This document shows, piece by piece, positions 13,816 to 25,010 of a stretch of 64,000 nt of DNA. The notes under the pieces were generated by a model. The model was given only the letters and a program-made list of their open reading frames with translations, searched no databases and was not told the DNA's origin. Every line of letters starts with the position of its first letter. Position 1 is the first letter of the stretch. Source of the DNA: Icerya purchasi (Eukaryota > Arthropoda > Insecta > Hemiptera > Monophlebidae); NCBI GenBank assembly GCA_039619475.1, contig CM077116.1, forward strand, positions 199,725,117 through 199,789,116. The letters are read 5' to 3'. The translations under genes and the position numbers were made by a program.

Positions 13816-15000
13816 TTACTTTTTATGTTTACAATGTTAAAATAAACATTAAGATGTACCGTGCCACTTTTGAATGAACGAAGAAATAGATTGATTTTTT
13901 TCTTATTCGAGATTCCAAAAGTTTAATAGATATAACTTGTATTTATGTTTAATTGGTCGATAATAAATCCGAATGATGAAAACTATTATTTTTACATTCT
14001 TTTATACGTATGAAAATAAATAAATAAATCTTTATCGAGAAAATTTTTAAATTACAAATTTAATTAACAAGAAGTGCAAAAAAAATTATTACTGATTTGA
14101 TGACAATTTATACGTAAATGATGCTATTTAACCTCTTTCAAATGCACGGTCCTTCCCGAAATGTTATGTACGAGTCGGTTATAAAAATAAGGCGGCATTT
14201 TCGCCTTTCGTACTCCAGTTAAATCAGTTTAACCGTTTGAATAATGCTTATAACTAAAATAGTTGAGAACTGTTTAGCTCTTTTCCATGATCGTATTGGA
14301 TAATCAGAGCTTGTTCTCTGTGTTCATTTTACGGATTTCCTATCGAGCGAACCTACTGCGCTACACTAACTGACTCGGTCGTAAAAACAGGCTTTAATTC
14401 GGATTATTCCAGCCGAGGTGATTTAAGCGACTACCGCTAAACAAACGCCTCCTGGTGGGAAGTTTATCGAATTTACGTGCGAGAATTAAATTACGCGTAA
14501 CAACCCTTCCTCAATTCTACCTCTAAGTGCGGACGCCCACAGTGTTTAAACGTCATGTTAAACTTTTGAAAGTATACAATTACATACTTTGCACTTCAGT
14601 TATATCGTGAGCACCTGGTTGCGTATTGCACAACCCCAATATCCGTTTTCGCAGAATATTTTTATTGTTATTTTTTTTTAGTTATAACTGGGCGACATGA
14701 CGTGGAGTTTTATATTTCACTTATAAAAACGAAAAAATTTTACTCGGTGAATGGAACTGATTCTGTCAGTCATATTACTGATATTTCGGGTTACGCCTGA
14801 ACAACGGCTGCTCGATAATAATGCGCGAGTTTTAGAAATTAACAAATAAAATCCATAATAGAAAAGGATTTTTTTTTATGGAAAAAAATGATCCAGTATC
14901 GGCCTGGAGGCCTCGTTTACAGTTATACTAATATTGACGTTGGTAGACTTTACTGAAACATCAAGCGGTCGAATTATTTGGTCGCATGGTAGCGAACCGT
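13816..15000. other. No gene recognised
   Basis: No coding or RNA signal found. A weak A-box-like string on the minus strand near 14350-14380 was not accepted as a tRNA gene. Confidence 0.5.
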
Positions 15001-15570
15001 TTTTTTTTTTTTTTTTTTTTTGGGCGCGCCAGCGGCATTGACCCAACAACAACAGAAATTAAGGAAGGGGTTAAATAAAGAGACGATTAGAAATAGAGCT
15101 TAGGAAAGATTGGAGTACAGGGATTATATCTGTAGATGGAAAGGAAAGGACAAAGGAAGAATTATACGGAGCAGGAAGACCCAGTGCCAAGATTTTCGAG
15201 TATAAAACAAAGCGCTCGGAATCAAGGGCAGGGCATTCAAAGAAGATGTGGTTTGCATCACATATGAGAGGAGAGATGTAATTATGAAGGGGACAATCGG
15301 GAGAAGGAGACAGGGAAAAACGAAAACGTGAAGAGGGTACAAGTGAGTGATTAATACGCAGTCTGATTAAGGAAATGATCGCGGAGCGTTGATAAGAATA
15401 GGATTGAAACCACGGCTGGGAAGAGGGAACCGGTTGAATTTGAAGATAATGAGAGGCGAGATTAGAAAATAGAGAAGGTTAGATGTCCGACCATAGTCCT
15501 GAATGATTAGCTGAGGAAAGAAGGAGGATGTCCGAGGTAGGAATTTTGCAGAATACGAACCGTTCACAAA
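15001..15570 (-). pseudogene. RNase H-type LINE family, 3' tail copy with poly-A
   Basis: The poly-A tail is the T run at 15001-15021, followed on the plus strand by gggcgcgcc, a string shared by several copies. The minus strand then reads, in order from the 5' side, HSLVPSSRFRFSL, a zinc-knuckle region with CPLHN and CDANHIFFECPALDSER, and ALGLPAPYNSSFVLSFPS leading to a stop. This is the C-terminus downstream of RNase H. It is one of the better-preserved tails, but the copy is heavily 5'-truncated and lacks RT and RNase H. Confidence 0.75.
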
Positions 15571-16285
15571 GCTATTCTGCTTAGTTGCAACGCACCTTAG
15601 TTGACTCGTCCGAAGTAGATGAATAACGCTGGCTGATCAAATGGTCGTCTGTCGAACATTTCGAAAATCTTTTTAGGACTAATCATACGGAGGAATTTAT
15701 TTTAAACTGTTTGAATAACGTTTTCGTTTGATGTTTCGGTACAACCCCATAACTGTCCAAATCGATCTTATGGTGGTTTGATAAATGAGTCGCTTGTTTT
15801 CAAGATTCATCTTCGAATGTCGCCCGGTAAGCCAATACATTTCACGTGTTTTTTTTTTTCAAATCTGTCGAGCTTTTGACACAATGTGAGATTTCCAAGT
15901 TAGATGTATACCCAATTTCTGAGCAGATAGTCTAAAAAAAGATTGGCGGTTGTTAGTACCTTTTTAGTTCTCTTGTTTCTTAATTCCATTACTTCAAGAG
16001 ATCATGCTGGACTTTTAAGTCCAACCAGTCCATGCATCCAAGGAATGCTGAGTATTATTCGTATCGTGAAATCGATCGTATCAAAATTACTCGAACGCTT
16101 CCATTAATATTTCTGTGCAGTTAATATTGAGAGGTCAGTGTTCTGCTGAATTTATGTTATTTAAACAGCCATTTGTAACTTCTCAACTAAAATGCACGCA
16201 AGTGAGAAATGTTGTCTCGTAGCTAATGTAGGTTTGGTGAGGTTAATGGTTTTTGTTTCCTAGATGCATACATAACTATACATGT
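15571..16285. other. No gene recognised
   Basis: No recognisable feature. Confidence 0.5.
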
Positions 16286-16660
16286 ATTAATTACAACGTA
16301 ATTCTTAGGCTACCCCCCATTAGAAAAAATGTCCCAAAAAAATGTCCCAATTTTATGTAACATTTGTCATATTTTGTATTGTTATTGTTATTTAAAAAAT
16401 GTCACAATTTTATGTAACGAAATATGTAACGAAAAGTGTAACAAAAAAATGTCTTAATTTTATATAATGAAAGTTAAATGTTAGGATAGGATTTTTGTGA
16501 TTATGTTACTATTTTTTGTGTTGATGCCAGTAAGAATTATGTTGTAAATTTTGATCATTTTATACAAAGTATAGAAGAGAAAGAGACAGAAATGAATGCA
16601 AGAGGAGGCAAGCGACACAGTCCCTTGCGAGGCCAAAATGGCCAAGTTTTATATATATAT
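16286..16660 (+). repeat. Dispersed repeat C, copy 1 (~370 bp)
   Basis: Nearly the same sequence occurs at 43971-44352. It opens with a small palindrome (aattac-aac-gtaatt), then contains three degenerate subrepeats built on aaaaatgtcccaattttatg, and ends with the hairpin ggcc-aaaat-ggcc followed by a TA-rich tail. Small ORFs across both copies share HSPLRGQNG, but these are frame accidents of a noncoding repeat. The class is unknown; a non-autonomous element with a TA-type tail is possible. Confidence 0.7.
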
Positions 16661-16796
16661 TATTATTATTATTTCGAATTAGCCACTGGTGGACTACGTT
16701 GTCAACTGGTTCTGCCATTCTTCTTCCTCTCTTTCCGTACTGCTTTCATTCTTTCACTGTGTCTTTTTTTTCTTTCTTCGGTCCACAAAACGCCAG

Positions 16797-16829
<33 letters not shown>
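16797..16829. repeat. (TA)n microsatellite
   Basis: Short TA run. Its right end forms part of the target site of the SINE that follows. Confidence 0.85.
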
Positions 16830-16832
<3 letters not shown>

Positions 16833-16838
16833 TTGTAT

Positions 16839-17258
16839 GTCGTCGCGTTTGGCCTAGTGGCTAGAGCGCTTGACTTCCGATCCGGCGGTCTCGGGTTCGA
16901 TACCGGGCGACGACAAAAATTATGCGGCGCTAGTTTCGTACACAGCAGTTTAGACACAGTTGGATACTGCATCTGTAGCGCGATAACAAGCGACTATAGT
17001 CAGTTCCGAATGTAGTCGTGCGAGTGCGCTAGCGTCGCATAGAGAAATATATAGCCGGCGAACAATCGCATCAACGTGAGTAAAGGCCAGTCGTCTTGGT
17101 TCGCCTCGCCATTGGTACCTTTCTCACGTTGTCGGCAGCACGAAAGCCAGGTTGCGCTCCTGCTTACGTGCTTTCTATTGCGCGGCTACTCTATCCTCTA
17201 ATTCTCCTCTGAATTAGAAGATAACTCATACTCGGAATTTCGAGTGAGCTAGATGATG
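16839..17258 (+). mobile_element. SINE-A, complete tRNA-derived SINE with 14-bp TSD
   Basis: The head is tRNA-like: the 5' GTCGTCG pairs perfectly with CGACGAC about 70 nt on. It has an A-box-like TGGCTAGAGCG and a B-box-like GGTTCGATACC. These are internal RNA polymerase III promoter elements. An unrelated body of about 340 bp follows, including a perfect 7-bp hairpin (ctaattc/gaattag) near 17198-17217, and the 3' end is a short GAT-repeat tail. The unit is bracketed by atatacatttgtat at 16825-16838 and 17259-17272, a perfect 14-bp TSD, so both boundaries are exact. Related copies lie at 24831-25010 and 60710-60970. Confidence 0.85.
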
Positions 17259-17272
17259 ATATACATTTGTAT

Positions 17273-17959
17273 AAGTGGGACTATTTCCATGGCATATCTC
17301 ATGAAATTTAGGGTACAATATAATTTCACGCAATTGAGAGTGTAAAATTTCTGTAAATTGTGTATCAAGGTCTCACAATTTATTTACAAAGCCTCCTTCG
17401 CTATAAGAAAAATGAATTTAGCGAAACTGCCGAAATAGTAGTCTTCCAAAGGCCAAATTTACGGCGAAATAATACACTGTCATTCAATTGTGTACAATTT
17501 GTGTGAATTGGATTCCGATATTCCAGAATTTTTATGCATTCCGCTTCTTTGCTATATTACAAACAAATCAGAAAAAAAAATGATTTTTAATTTACGGTTA
17601 CATATAGCACCAACATAGACTTGCATGTCAAAACTTCGAAACTTATATTTCACCTTTTAACATTACAGCAAAATAATTTCTGCATCGAAAAACTCTAAAA
17701 AATTTATGATGATAAATTTGTTTTATTATTAATTCATGTTATATGGTGTAATCTTAACAAAATAGCTAAATAAGCATTGCATATAATAATAAAATTTTTG
17801 CTAAAAATATATATACATGTGTATCCCGATGATTATATATCCAATAATATAGCTACTTAAACTATGTCACTGTTAAAGCCGTCGGATGTTATGTCAGATA
17901 TCCAGTAGATGAATAGCCACTGTATTAACATATGACTGCAACCGCTCCACACGTACTGT
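17273..17959. other. No gene recognised
   Basis: No recognisable feature. Confidence 0.5.
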
Positions 17960-18300
17960 TGCAAATTACTTCATAACATTACTCAATACTGGCATGCCTA
18001 GATCACAGTGTATGCCATCATTACGCGAGTACCGATTGGTATCAACAGTTGCACGTAGAATAACATTTTGACGACGCTGCATAATATCCGTGTTAGAGTT
18101 GGTTGTACATCTCCACAAGGCAATGATAATTTGCTTGCATAAACACAGTGTATAAGAAACATCCAATGCAGACTGTCTTCCTAGTAATCAATATAAGTGC
18201 CGTATTATCAGCGTGATTTGAGCAGCTTACATTCCCACACACTTCCCTCAAGATATCCTGGAGTCTAATTTCATTCCGCGGGATAAGCAGACTACTCACG
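17960..18300 (-). pseudogene. Possible LINE remnant, tentative
   Basis: Minus-strand frames contain SCSNHADNTALILITRK, reminiscent of the YADDTAL block of RT, and then a segment with RRQNVILR and RYSRND resembling the extreme C-terminus of some LINE proteins. The two pieces are too close together for an intact protein and lie in different frames. I am not confident. Confidence 0.3.
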
Positions 18301-19283
18301 TAAAATCTTTGTGCATGACTGACCGATCTCAGTGCATCCTCTATATCATCTGAAAAGGCAGATCTATACTTGGATCTGATTTCACATAATATTCCAAATT
18401 CATATTCTGCGTGACTTTTATTCTCTCTCTACAGTCAACATTGATCATCCCAATTGTAACAAAATTCCTATCTTCTATACTTCATCATATTAAGGTCTAA
18501 TCCCTTCAATAGTTCCCTTTTTCATTTTGCCATTCTAATGTTATTGTGTCCAGTTACTTCTAATGAACTCCTCTCTAAACGAAGAGCACGCACTGATGTT
18601 GCGGTTACAGTTACATACATGCGCAGTTCGTATTTAATATGTTGCGGGCCTGCTGTTGCATTTGCGGCCAGAATGTTAGATAGTGGACTCTTTGTCAGCC
18701 GGCACCGTGGGCGCTGCTGCTTTATCACAGTGTTGGGCGCAAATTCTATTCATTTCTTCTCGACAGCATGCGGAGTTTTCACAGTCGTCGCCACAATTAT
18801 TCATCATAATTAAAGAAACTTTGTTTCATAGTGGTGGAGAGAGTCATTGAACTTTCGGATCACTTTTTTCAGCACACTAAGTGCTGCTTTCTATATAGCT
18901 TTGGTGCTTAATGGTTCTTACTGCGTTTCAAACATCCCGTGTTTCTTAATTGTAGGCCGATTCCTTTGTCCATCGATACTGTGGGTTCTGTAATTGCAGA
19001 TGTGGCCATGGTATTGGATAGCAAACTCCGCTGGCTCTTCCCTTTGGCAACGTCATTCCTTCTATTTTTAGGATGCATATGTTTTGCATTTACCATCCTT
19101 GGTATACTTAGTCAGGTTCCATTCCTTGTGACTCCTAATTGTTAGATTTTCCTAAAAGAAGTTTAGAAGAAAAGAAATTGAGCGTCAAAAGGCCTTGCTC
19201 TCTAGCAGACCCGAAAATCAGATTTTATATATACCCCCCTTCACACATACACACGTATGTTTGCGTATATATATACTCTCATT
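18301..19283. other. No gene recognised
   Basis: Short ORFs on both strands overlap each other around 18520-18810 and 18910-19145. None shows a recognisable domain. Confidence 0.45.
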
Positions 19284-19355
19284 AGTGCCGTTGGGCTTAG
19301 TACCATTATGGAAAGCTTAACTTCACAATCCATGATACCTTATCAAGGGTATGGT
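19284..19355 (+). mobile_element. SINE-B 3' tail
   Basis: About 60 bp beginning gtgccgttgggcttagtacc is almost identical to the reverse complement of 55621-55692, including the following gaaagcttaa-ttcacaatcca block. It is followed by a tact-rich tail. It is a 5'-truncated copy. Confidence 0.65.
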
Positions 19356-21192
19356 ACTTACTTTACTTTACTTATGTGTGCATACAACGAAACTGCTTCC
19401 AACGGTGGCTACTATAAAAACAAACTCACCTCCTAACGATCATCTTTTTGAAGTCTCGGAAAGAATGATTTAAATACACGTAATGAAGGCTTCGGAACAG
19501 CTCAATAGCATATTTTGCCTATGACGGATGTGAAAATAAATTTTACTACACGTGATAACGAGAACAATTTTCGATAATTCAAGTCCTTATATCATATATT
19601 TGCTGTATAACACTTTACTACAGATTTAGAGCAGAACAGTATGGAAAAAGTACGATTCAGTGAAATAAACTGATGTTTTAAAGGCTGTGTTCATGTGTAT
19701 ACAAAAATCATGAGCAAAAGTCATCTGGCTACAATAAAAATGTGTTTTCAAAATGCCGTCGGTTTTGCATTCGTTGAATCCTTGGAAACGGAATTTAAAT
19801 TGAACTAATGAAATCAATTCCAGCTCCAACTGATTAGGACTTTGTAATTTAACAGTGGAATATAGTACAGAAAATGCAGTAGAAATTGTAAAATCGTCCA
19901 ATGAATAAATACGTTTTTAGTATAGAAAACAATAAGAATCAGATGAACAAGGAGATTCGACTAATACCATCAAACAGAATTAAAAAGTTAATAAAATTAT
20001 AAACGCTATTATTGTTTTTAATTTTACTGTTTTATTAACCATTTAACAAACGGGATATATCAGTGTACCCCGCATAGGTTGAAAAAGTATTCAAAAGTCC
20101 TTGAGAATCGTACACGCAGATTTTTCCAGGGGTTTTCTATTATTAATCAGTTAGTCGTCCGCCATAAATTTTACACGATCGCGATTCGAAAAAAAAAAAA
20201 CAAACGCAACATCGTCAAAAATTTATTATTGTAAATTTATTAAACGATTATTAATCGTAACATTAATTTGTGAAAAGTTATCGCGTATTTTTCGTAGATT
20301 TTGTATATTTTTAAACAGAAGTATCCCTACATTAGTCTTATGTCTTTGTAGCACAAACGTCTCTTCTTATGGTACACCACTAATGTAACATACGTTGTAC
20401 AGAAATTTCACTATGTTATTATTTTTCATTTTTTGATATAAATAATGGGCTTTACAAATTACGTTCTAATTATTTTTATGACAGCCAACACGCTGATGCC
20501 GTGCATAATCATAAATTAAAGCATCACTATTTTTTCCCGAAATTCCTTTTTAATTCATTATACGCGAAAAATTTCGGGATATTAATATACAATTTGTAAA
20601 CAGATTTTCTACAATGTCCATTCCTGTACACGTTTATGTAGATTATATGTACATACTGTTAAGAATTGAGATTTGTAGCGCAATCTTTTGAGTTGTTTGC
20701 CAAATAAATAATACAATTATTTTTTGGGTAATGTCGATTGTTGTTCGTCTTTACTTTAATCGGCTTAACATAGACGGGGATACAGAAGTGTATCTACACA
20801 GCTGTTCGTAAAATTCCTTTTTTCGACTATGTGCAGAAACTATAATAAAAGAAAAAAGTTAGGCGAATTCAAATGAACACACATTAAAGAAAAATATTTC
20901 GTAATCCCTCAGGAAAAAACGGTCCCTTGATGAGATATAGAACTTCTTAGCATTTTTACAAACAGTAGAACGATGTTTACTTTGGGCAAGATAAACGATG
21001 CCATTTTTTAGATGTCACTCCTGCAAACTGTAGCCGAAAAAGACGATTTGGACGCAAGAGGCGTAATTCGGTGTAGCAATTAGCCGAGGGATAAATTAAT
21101 CGGTACAATAAATTTTGTTGTTTCAAAATCTTTTTCCTCTTCAATTCAACGTCTTAGACTTTTATTTTCAAAAAATAATCGTTTTTTTTTTT

Positions 21193-21225
<33 letters not shown>

Positions 21226-21766
21226 AAGCGAAAAATTTCTAAACCGAACTCTTTCGGAAATGTTGGGTTTCCTTCGTGGAAGATTTCATCGGTGAAACCG
21301 TGTAAAGGTTAAAATTAAACGCGCGCGTCAACGTTTTTCTTTCAGGTTTTCTACGTTCGCGCTCATTCTGAATCGTCTTTCAATGCACCGTATACAATCA
21401 ATAAACGGTGTAATTTGCTCGAAGAGGTTTTAAAAATCTTTTGGGATTCTTAAAATCAAAAACATGAACGGTGAAAATTGATGGAAATAAGAAAACTATT
21501 GTTACATCAGTACAAATAACAAATGCCCGAGGTCTTCCCCTCTTGTGTACCTGAATTAACCGACCGCCGAAGTCTACAGAAAAGTTCAATCGTTGCTTTT
21601 TAGTCGTGCGATTTCGAAAGATCAAAAATATCAAAAGACAGAAAGATTAGGTGCGTTCGAAAAGTTTTATTTAAACAAAGGAATTTTTAATAATAGTATC
21701 AGTGTAATTGAAGTGAATAACTCGATGCTTCGGGCCTTGCTGGGGGGGGACACCTCTTTTTTTTTT
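19356..21766. other. No gene recognised
   Basis: No gene seen. A 43-bp T run with short interruptions lies at 21182-21224. A 10-bp inverted repeat (tcccgaaatt, 20535-20544, with its complement at 20570-20579) could form a hairpin. Confidence 0.5.
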
Positions 21767-21794
21767 GGTTCCGGAGGGGGACACCTCCGGAACC
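21767..21794. repeat. Perfect 11-bp hairpin
   Basis: ggttccggagg and its exact reverse complement flank the 6-nt loop gggaca. The G-run gggggacacctc also occurs as a direct copy about 35 bp upstream. It could be a foldback arm remnant or a structured transcript element; neither can be shown here. Confidence 0.7.
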
Positions 21795-22369
21795 ATCATT
21801 GAGAAGAGTATATCCATGCTATTCTTAATAAAAAAAATTACTCGTAGTTTCCGTAGCGGTTTATTTCAAAACATAGCGGAATAATGTCACGTATTTCGTA
21901 ACGGTGTTTCCTCAAATTCTTATAAAAATTTTTTCTACCGCTTTTTTTGTCTTTACATTTCCCCCACCGACACAGCGTATGTTTATATACATACTTGTAC
22001 AAGATACAAGCATGACGACACTGATCCAATCATCACTAAAAATCACTAATTTTGGGACGATGGAGGTTAAATTTGAAATACAGGCGTTACTTTCGGTTGA
22101 TAAATATGCATCCCAAAGGAAAGAAAAAGGCTTTCAAAAATTCTTAAACGGATCCTATATTCCGATTTCCGGCTAAGTTTGAAGTACACTCCCCTCATTT
22201 GGTTAAAAAGATTTCTGGACACAACATACTTCCCCTGTGCAAAAGAATGCATGTCAGACTTTGGTCGTATGTATATCCCGGTTCTTTTTCTAATTCTAAC
22301 TCATTTTACTATTTAGCCTAGACTCCCTTCCTATTCTTGATTCTATTATTTTCCTACCCTTAAATGTTT
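21795..22369. other. No gene recognised
   Basis: Overlapping short ORFs on both strands, no recognisable domain. Confidence 0.5.
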
Positions 22370-22740
22370 TTTTCTTTATTGCTATCCGCCGTCTGCGGTT
22401 CAATCATACTTTGCTCTCATTCTCACGGTATCGTTTTGCTCTTTCCCCTTTCCCTTATTGTCCGTTGCACTCAAGCGACTGTACTTTCGTTTGTGGTCCT
22501 GAACACATGCTGTTTGAATGTTCGAATCTTTCCTCCGAACGTAACTATCCTGTACGCTCACCTATTAAAGCTGAATTTTCCTACTCCCTATAATGTTCCC
22601 TATATCTTAACCTTGCCGCCTTTAAATCCTATTCTTCATCGATCTCTGACCGGATTAAAATTTAATCTCTAATATAGTTCGATAGTCCTGGGTAGCTGCT
22701 CTCCTCGGTTGGACTGTCGGTCGTTATTTTTGAAATTCGA
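22370..22740 (+). pseudogene. RNase H-type LINE family, tail copy
   Basis: A plus-strand frame reads SRYRFALSPFPYCPLHSSD then CGPEHMLFECSNLSSER, matching the zinc-knuckle segment (CPLH then C-x3-H-x4-C) of the other copies at 12.6, 15.2 and 30.5 kb. A frame change then gives an LNFPTPYNVPYIL-like segment, the equivalent of the LGLPAPYN block. No clear poly-A tail was found. It is 5'-truncated and frameshifted. Confidence 0.65.
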
Positions 22741-22928
22741 CTGAGAAAAAAATGTCACGCGAAAACGATTTTTTTTTATTTATTTAGTTTCCACAATTAG
22801 GCAAATTCTTTTTTTTTTTGTAGTTCGGATTTCGTCCTTGTCTAGTTTTAATTCTCTTTACATTTAAACATTTATTTCATTATTAACATGTTCAATTAAA
22901 AATTAGTCGCGTATGCTCTGACATGCAA

Positions 22929-22966
<38 letters not shown>

Positions 22967-24026
22967 CGACATGGGAAACGTTCTCCGTCTATTTAAACTT
23001 ATCTGTAAAAACCACCGGGATCCTTTTTCATTTACGCAATTGCAAATGTAAATAAAGAACTTTCTTCTAAATTAAATTAATTGCGTGGCTGGCAGGATAC
23101 AAATGCCCCAATCTAACCATTTTAATTATGTATCGTTTCTATCGAAAATACCAACATTAAAAATATCTTTCCCCGCCGGAAAAGTGATATTTCCTTGATG
23201 ATTTGGACATTCTGATTTCTAATCAGCGGAGGTTTCAAGGAAACGGTTCGGTATTTTTCACGCGACCGGTGACAGGAAAGGGTGATTTAATTTTATTCGG
23301 ATTTAAAAAACTGCGAATGAACTTATTTCGCAGAGCGGTGCGATGTTGAAAATTAATTTTTAATCAAACGCGTTGTTTTTTCAAAGTTAGAAAATTAAAA
23401 CTTTCCCAAGTTTGCAACGAAATTCGTGAAAGGAATATATTTAGTTGGTTAAAGTACTGAATATGCGAGTTCTCGGAGTAATCGCGAATATTAAATCGAT
23501 ATTTCTTAATCGAAAAAAAATTAAAAGAAAGAAAAAAGGAAAATCGAAATCTGAAATTTGGACAAAAGTTAACCTTAACTTCTGTACAATATTAAAATGG
23601 AACTACTACTTGTATTACCCCTTAAAAATTTACCTAGATAATTCCGATGAAAGCGTCAAATGTTTTTCTTTCGATAAATCGGAAAATTTGTCTGTCTGTT
23701 TGGGCTTTCTGACCACCATTGCGTTAATTAATGCCGAGTTTTCTGGTAAATCGTTCGCGTACTTATTTTAGTTTTTTCCGTTTCTTCGACATATAACACC
23801 GCGTTATCAGTTGTCTTATATCGACGTTTAATTCTTTTTTTCAGGTTTTATACATAAAAATACTTGTAATAATAATAAACGGAAAATTTAGAAAGTTGAT
23901 TTGGCCGCTTCTGTCTGACTGAATTGAGTTTCGTTTTGGAGTTTCTGGTTTTCCGACCCGGAAGTGTCTGTGGCCTATTATTCCAAATTTTGCGCGACCA
24001 TTTTCGAGTTATAATTTCGCAACACC
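22741..24026. other. No gene recognised
   Basis: Contains a (TA)n microsatellite at 22930-22965. The ORF at 23445-23771 shows no domain. Confidence 0.5.
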
Positions 24027-24840
24027 TTAACCCTCAAATGCTACCCATATTTTCTACTACAAAAATAGGGGTACAGTTGTATCCCAAAAGAAAATGATGC
24101 TCATCTTTCAAAAAATCGGTATGTATTTCACAAATGAACACAGGAAACTCAAAGTACAATGCTTTAAAAATGAAAGTAACAATTGATTCAAAAATAAACT
24201 TGTTCACCCGCATCTTTTGGTGCTCCGAGCAAATGAATTTCTGAAATTTGGTTCCCGTAACTCTAGATTTTCTATCCTTGGATCTAATACAACAGGCACA
24301 TCTTCCTGTCGAGGGTTTCGACCTACTAGGTTTTAGAATTTCATTATTTATTTTGAGAAAATGGCATATGTTTTCGTGAAGGTGGCGAGGCAAAGTCGGA
24401 ATAATATTCAGTCGGCTCATCATTTGCGGTCTCACTAAGGCCATGGCAAGATTCTTTAGGAATGAACGTCGATTCTTGATAATTTCCTTCTCTGGTGCAG
24501 TTGAACCTGTTCGGAGAATCATACAATTGATTTCTATAATACTGAGCAAATTGTAAAACAAGCGTAATGGCCAACGTCTAGTTTTCCTATAAGTGGAGTA
24601 TGCGTGATACAACTGGTTCAGTTTATCAACTCCACCTTTAGTCCGGTTGTAAAATTGTATAATTTCTGGCAATTTATTATTCTCGTTCGGCTCAGCTCCT
24701 TTCTCATGCATAGTGGAAAGCATGGGCACTATCTTTTTCTTCTTCTTCAGTGGACAGTAAGACAGAAAGGTGAGTCGATCGCTATATGCAAACATAGCAG
24801 AATTCTTCTGTGTGCTCTTCACTTCCGCAATGCGGCAAAC
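24027..24840 (-). pseudogene. piggyBac-like transposase, 3' half
   Basis: This encodes the C-terminal part of a piggyBac-family DDE transposase. Visible in a 288-codon frame are FAYSDRLTFLSYCP, LLSTMH-like PMLSTMHEKG near residue 60-68, and YNRTKGGVDKLNQLYHAYS at residues 84-102. In the last of these, GGVD carries the third catalytic aspartate (residue 92). A conserved RKTRRWPLRLFYNLL follows, and a cysteine-rich C-terminal zinc domain spans residues 201-227 (C-A-C-C ... C-S-E-H). TTAA at 24027-24030 followed by ccctcaaatgc matches the typical piggyBac target site and end. The first two catalytic aspartates and the N-terminus are missing. Residues 1-22 of the frame are SINE-A sequence, not transposase. 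The frame also runs past the normal C-terminus into the terminal repeat region. Confidence 0.85.
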
Positions 24841-25010
24841 CACCACATATATCATCATATGCGCGCTAGGTACACGGCAGACACATACGCAGGGTTGCAT
24901 TTGTATATCGATAAATCAAATAATCACAATATCAGTTTCAGGTGTAGTCTTGCATGTGTACACATTCATACTGCATAAAAACAATTGCCTAGTAAACAAC
25001 CTACATCTGT
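24831..25010 (+). mobile_element. SINE-A copy 2, body only
   Basis: From about 24831 the sequence matches the body of the SINE at 60710-60970: the blocks atcatatgcgcgc, ggcagacacat, a caatatcagtttcag block and gtagtcttgcatg occur in the same order. The tRNA-like head is missing, so this copy is 5'-truncated. It abuts and interrupts the 5' side of the piggyBac coding remnant. Confidence 0.65.

Noticed and set aside
14350..14390. tRNA-like A-box segment on the minus strand (gtgtagcgcagtagg)
   Set aside because: No acceptor pairing and no B box at the right distance.
16592..16864. ORF sharing HSPLRGQNG with an ORF at 44270-44563
   Set aside because: The similarity comes from a shared non-coding repeat; frames run into TA microsatellites.
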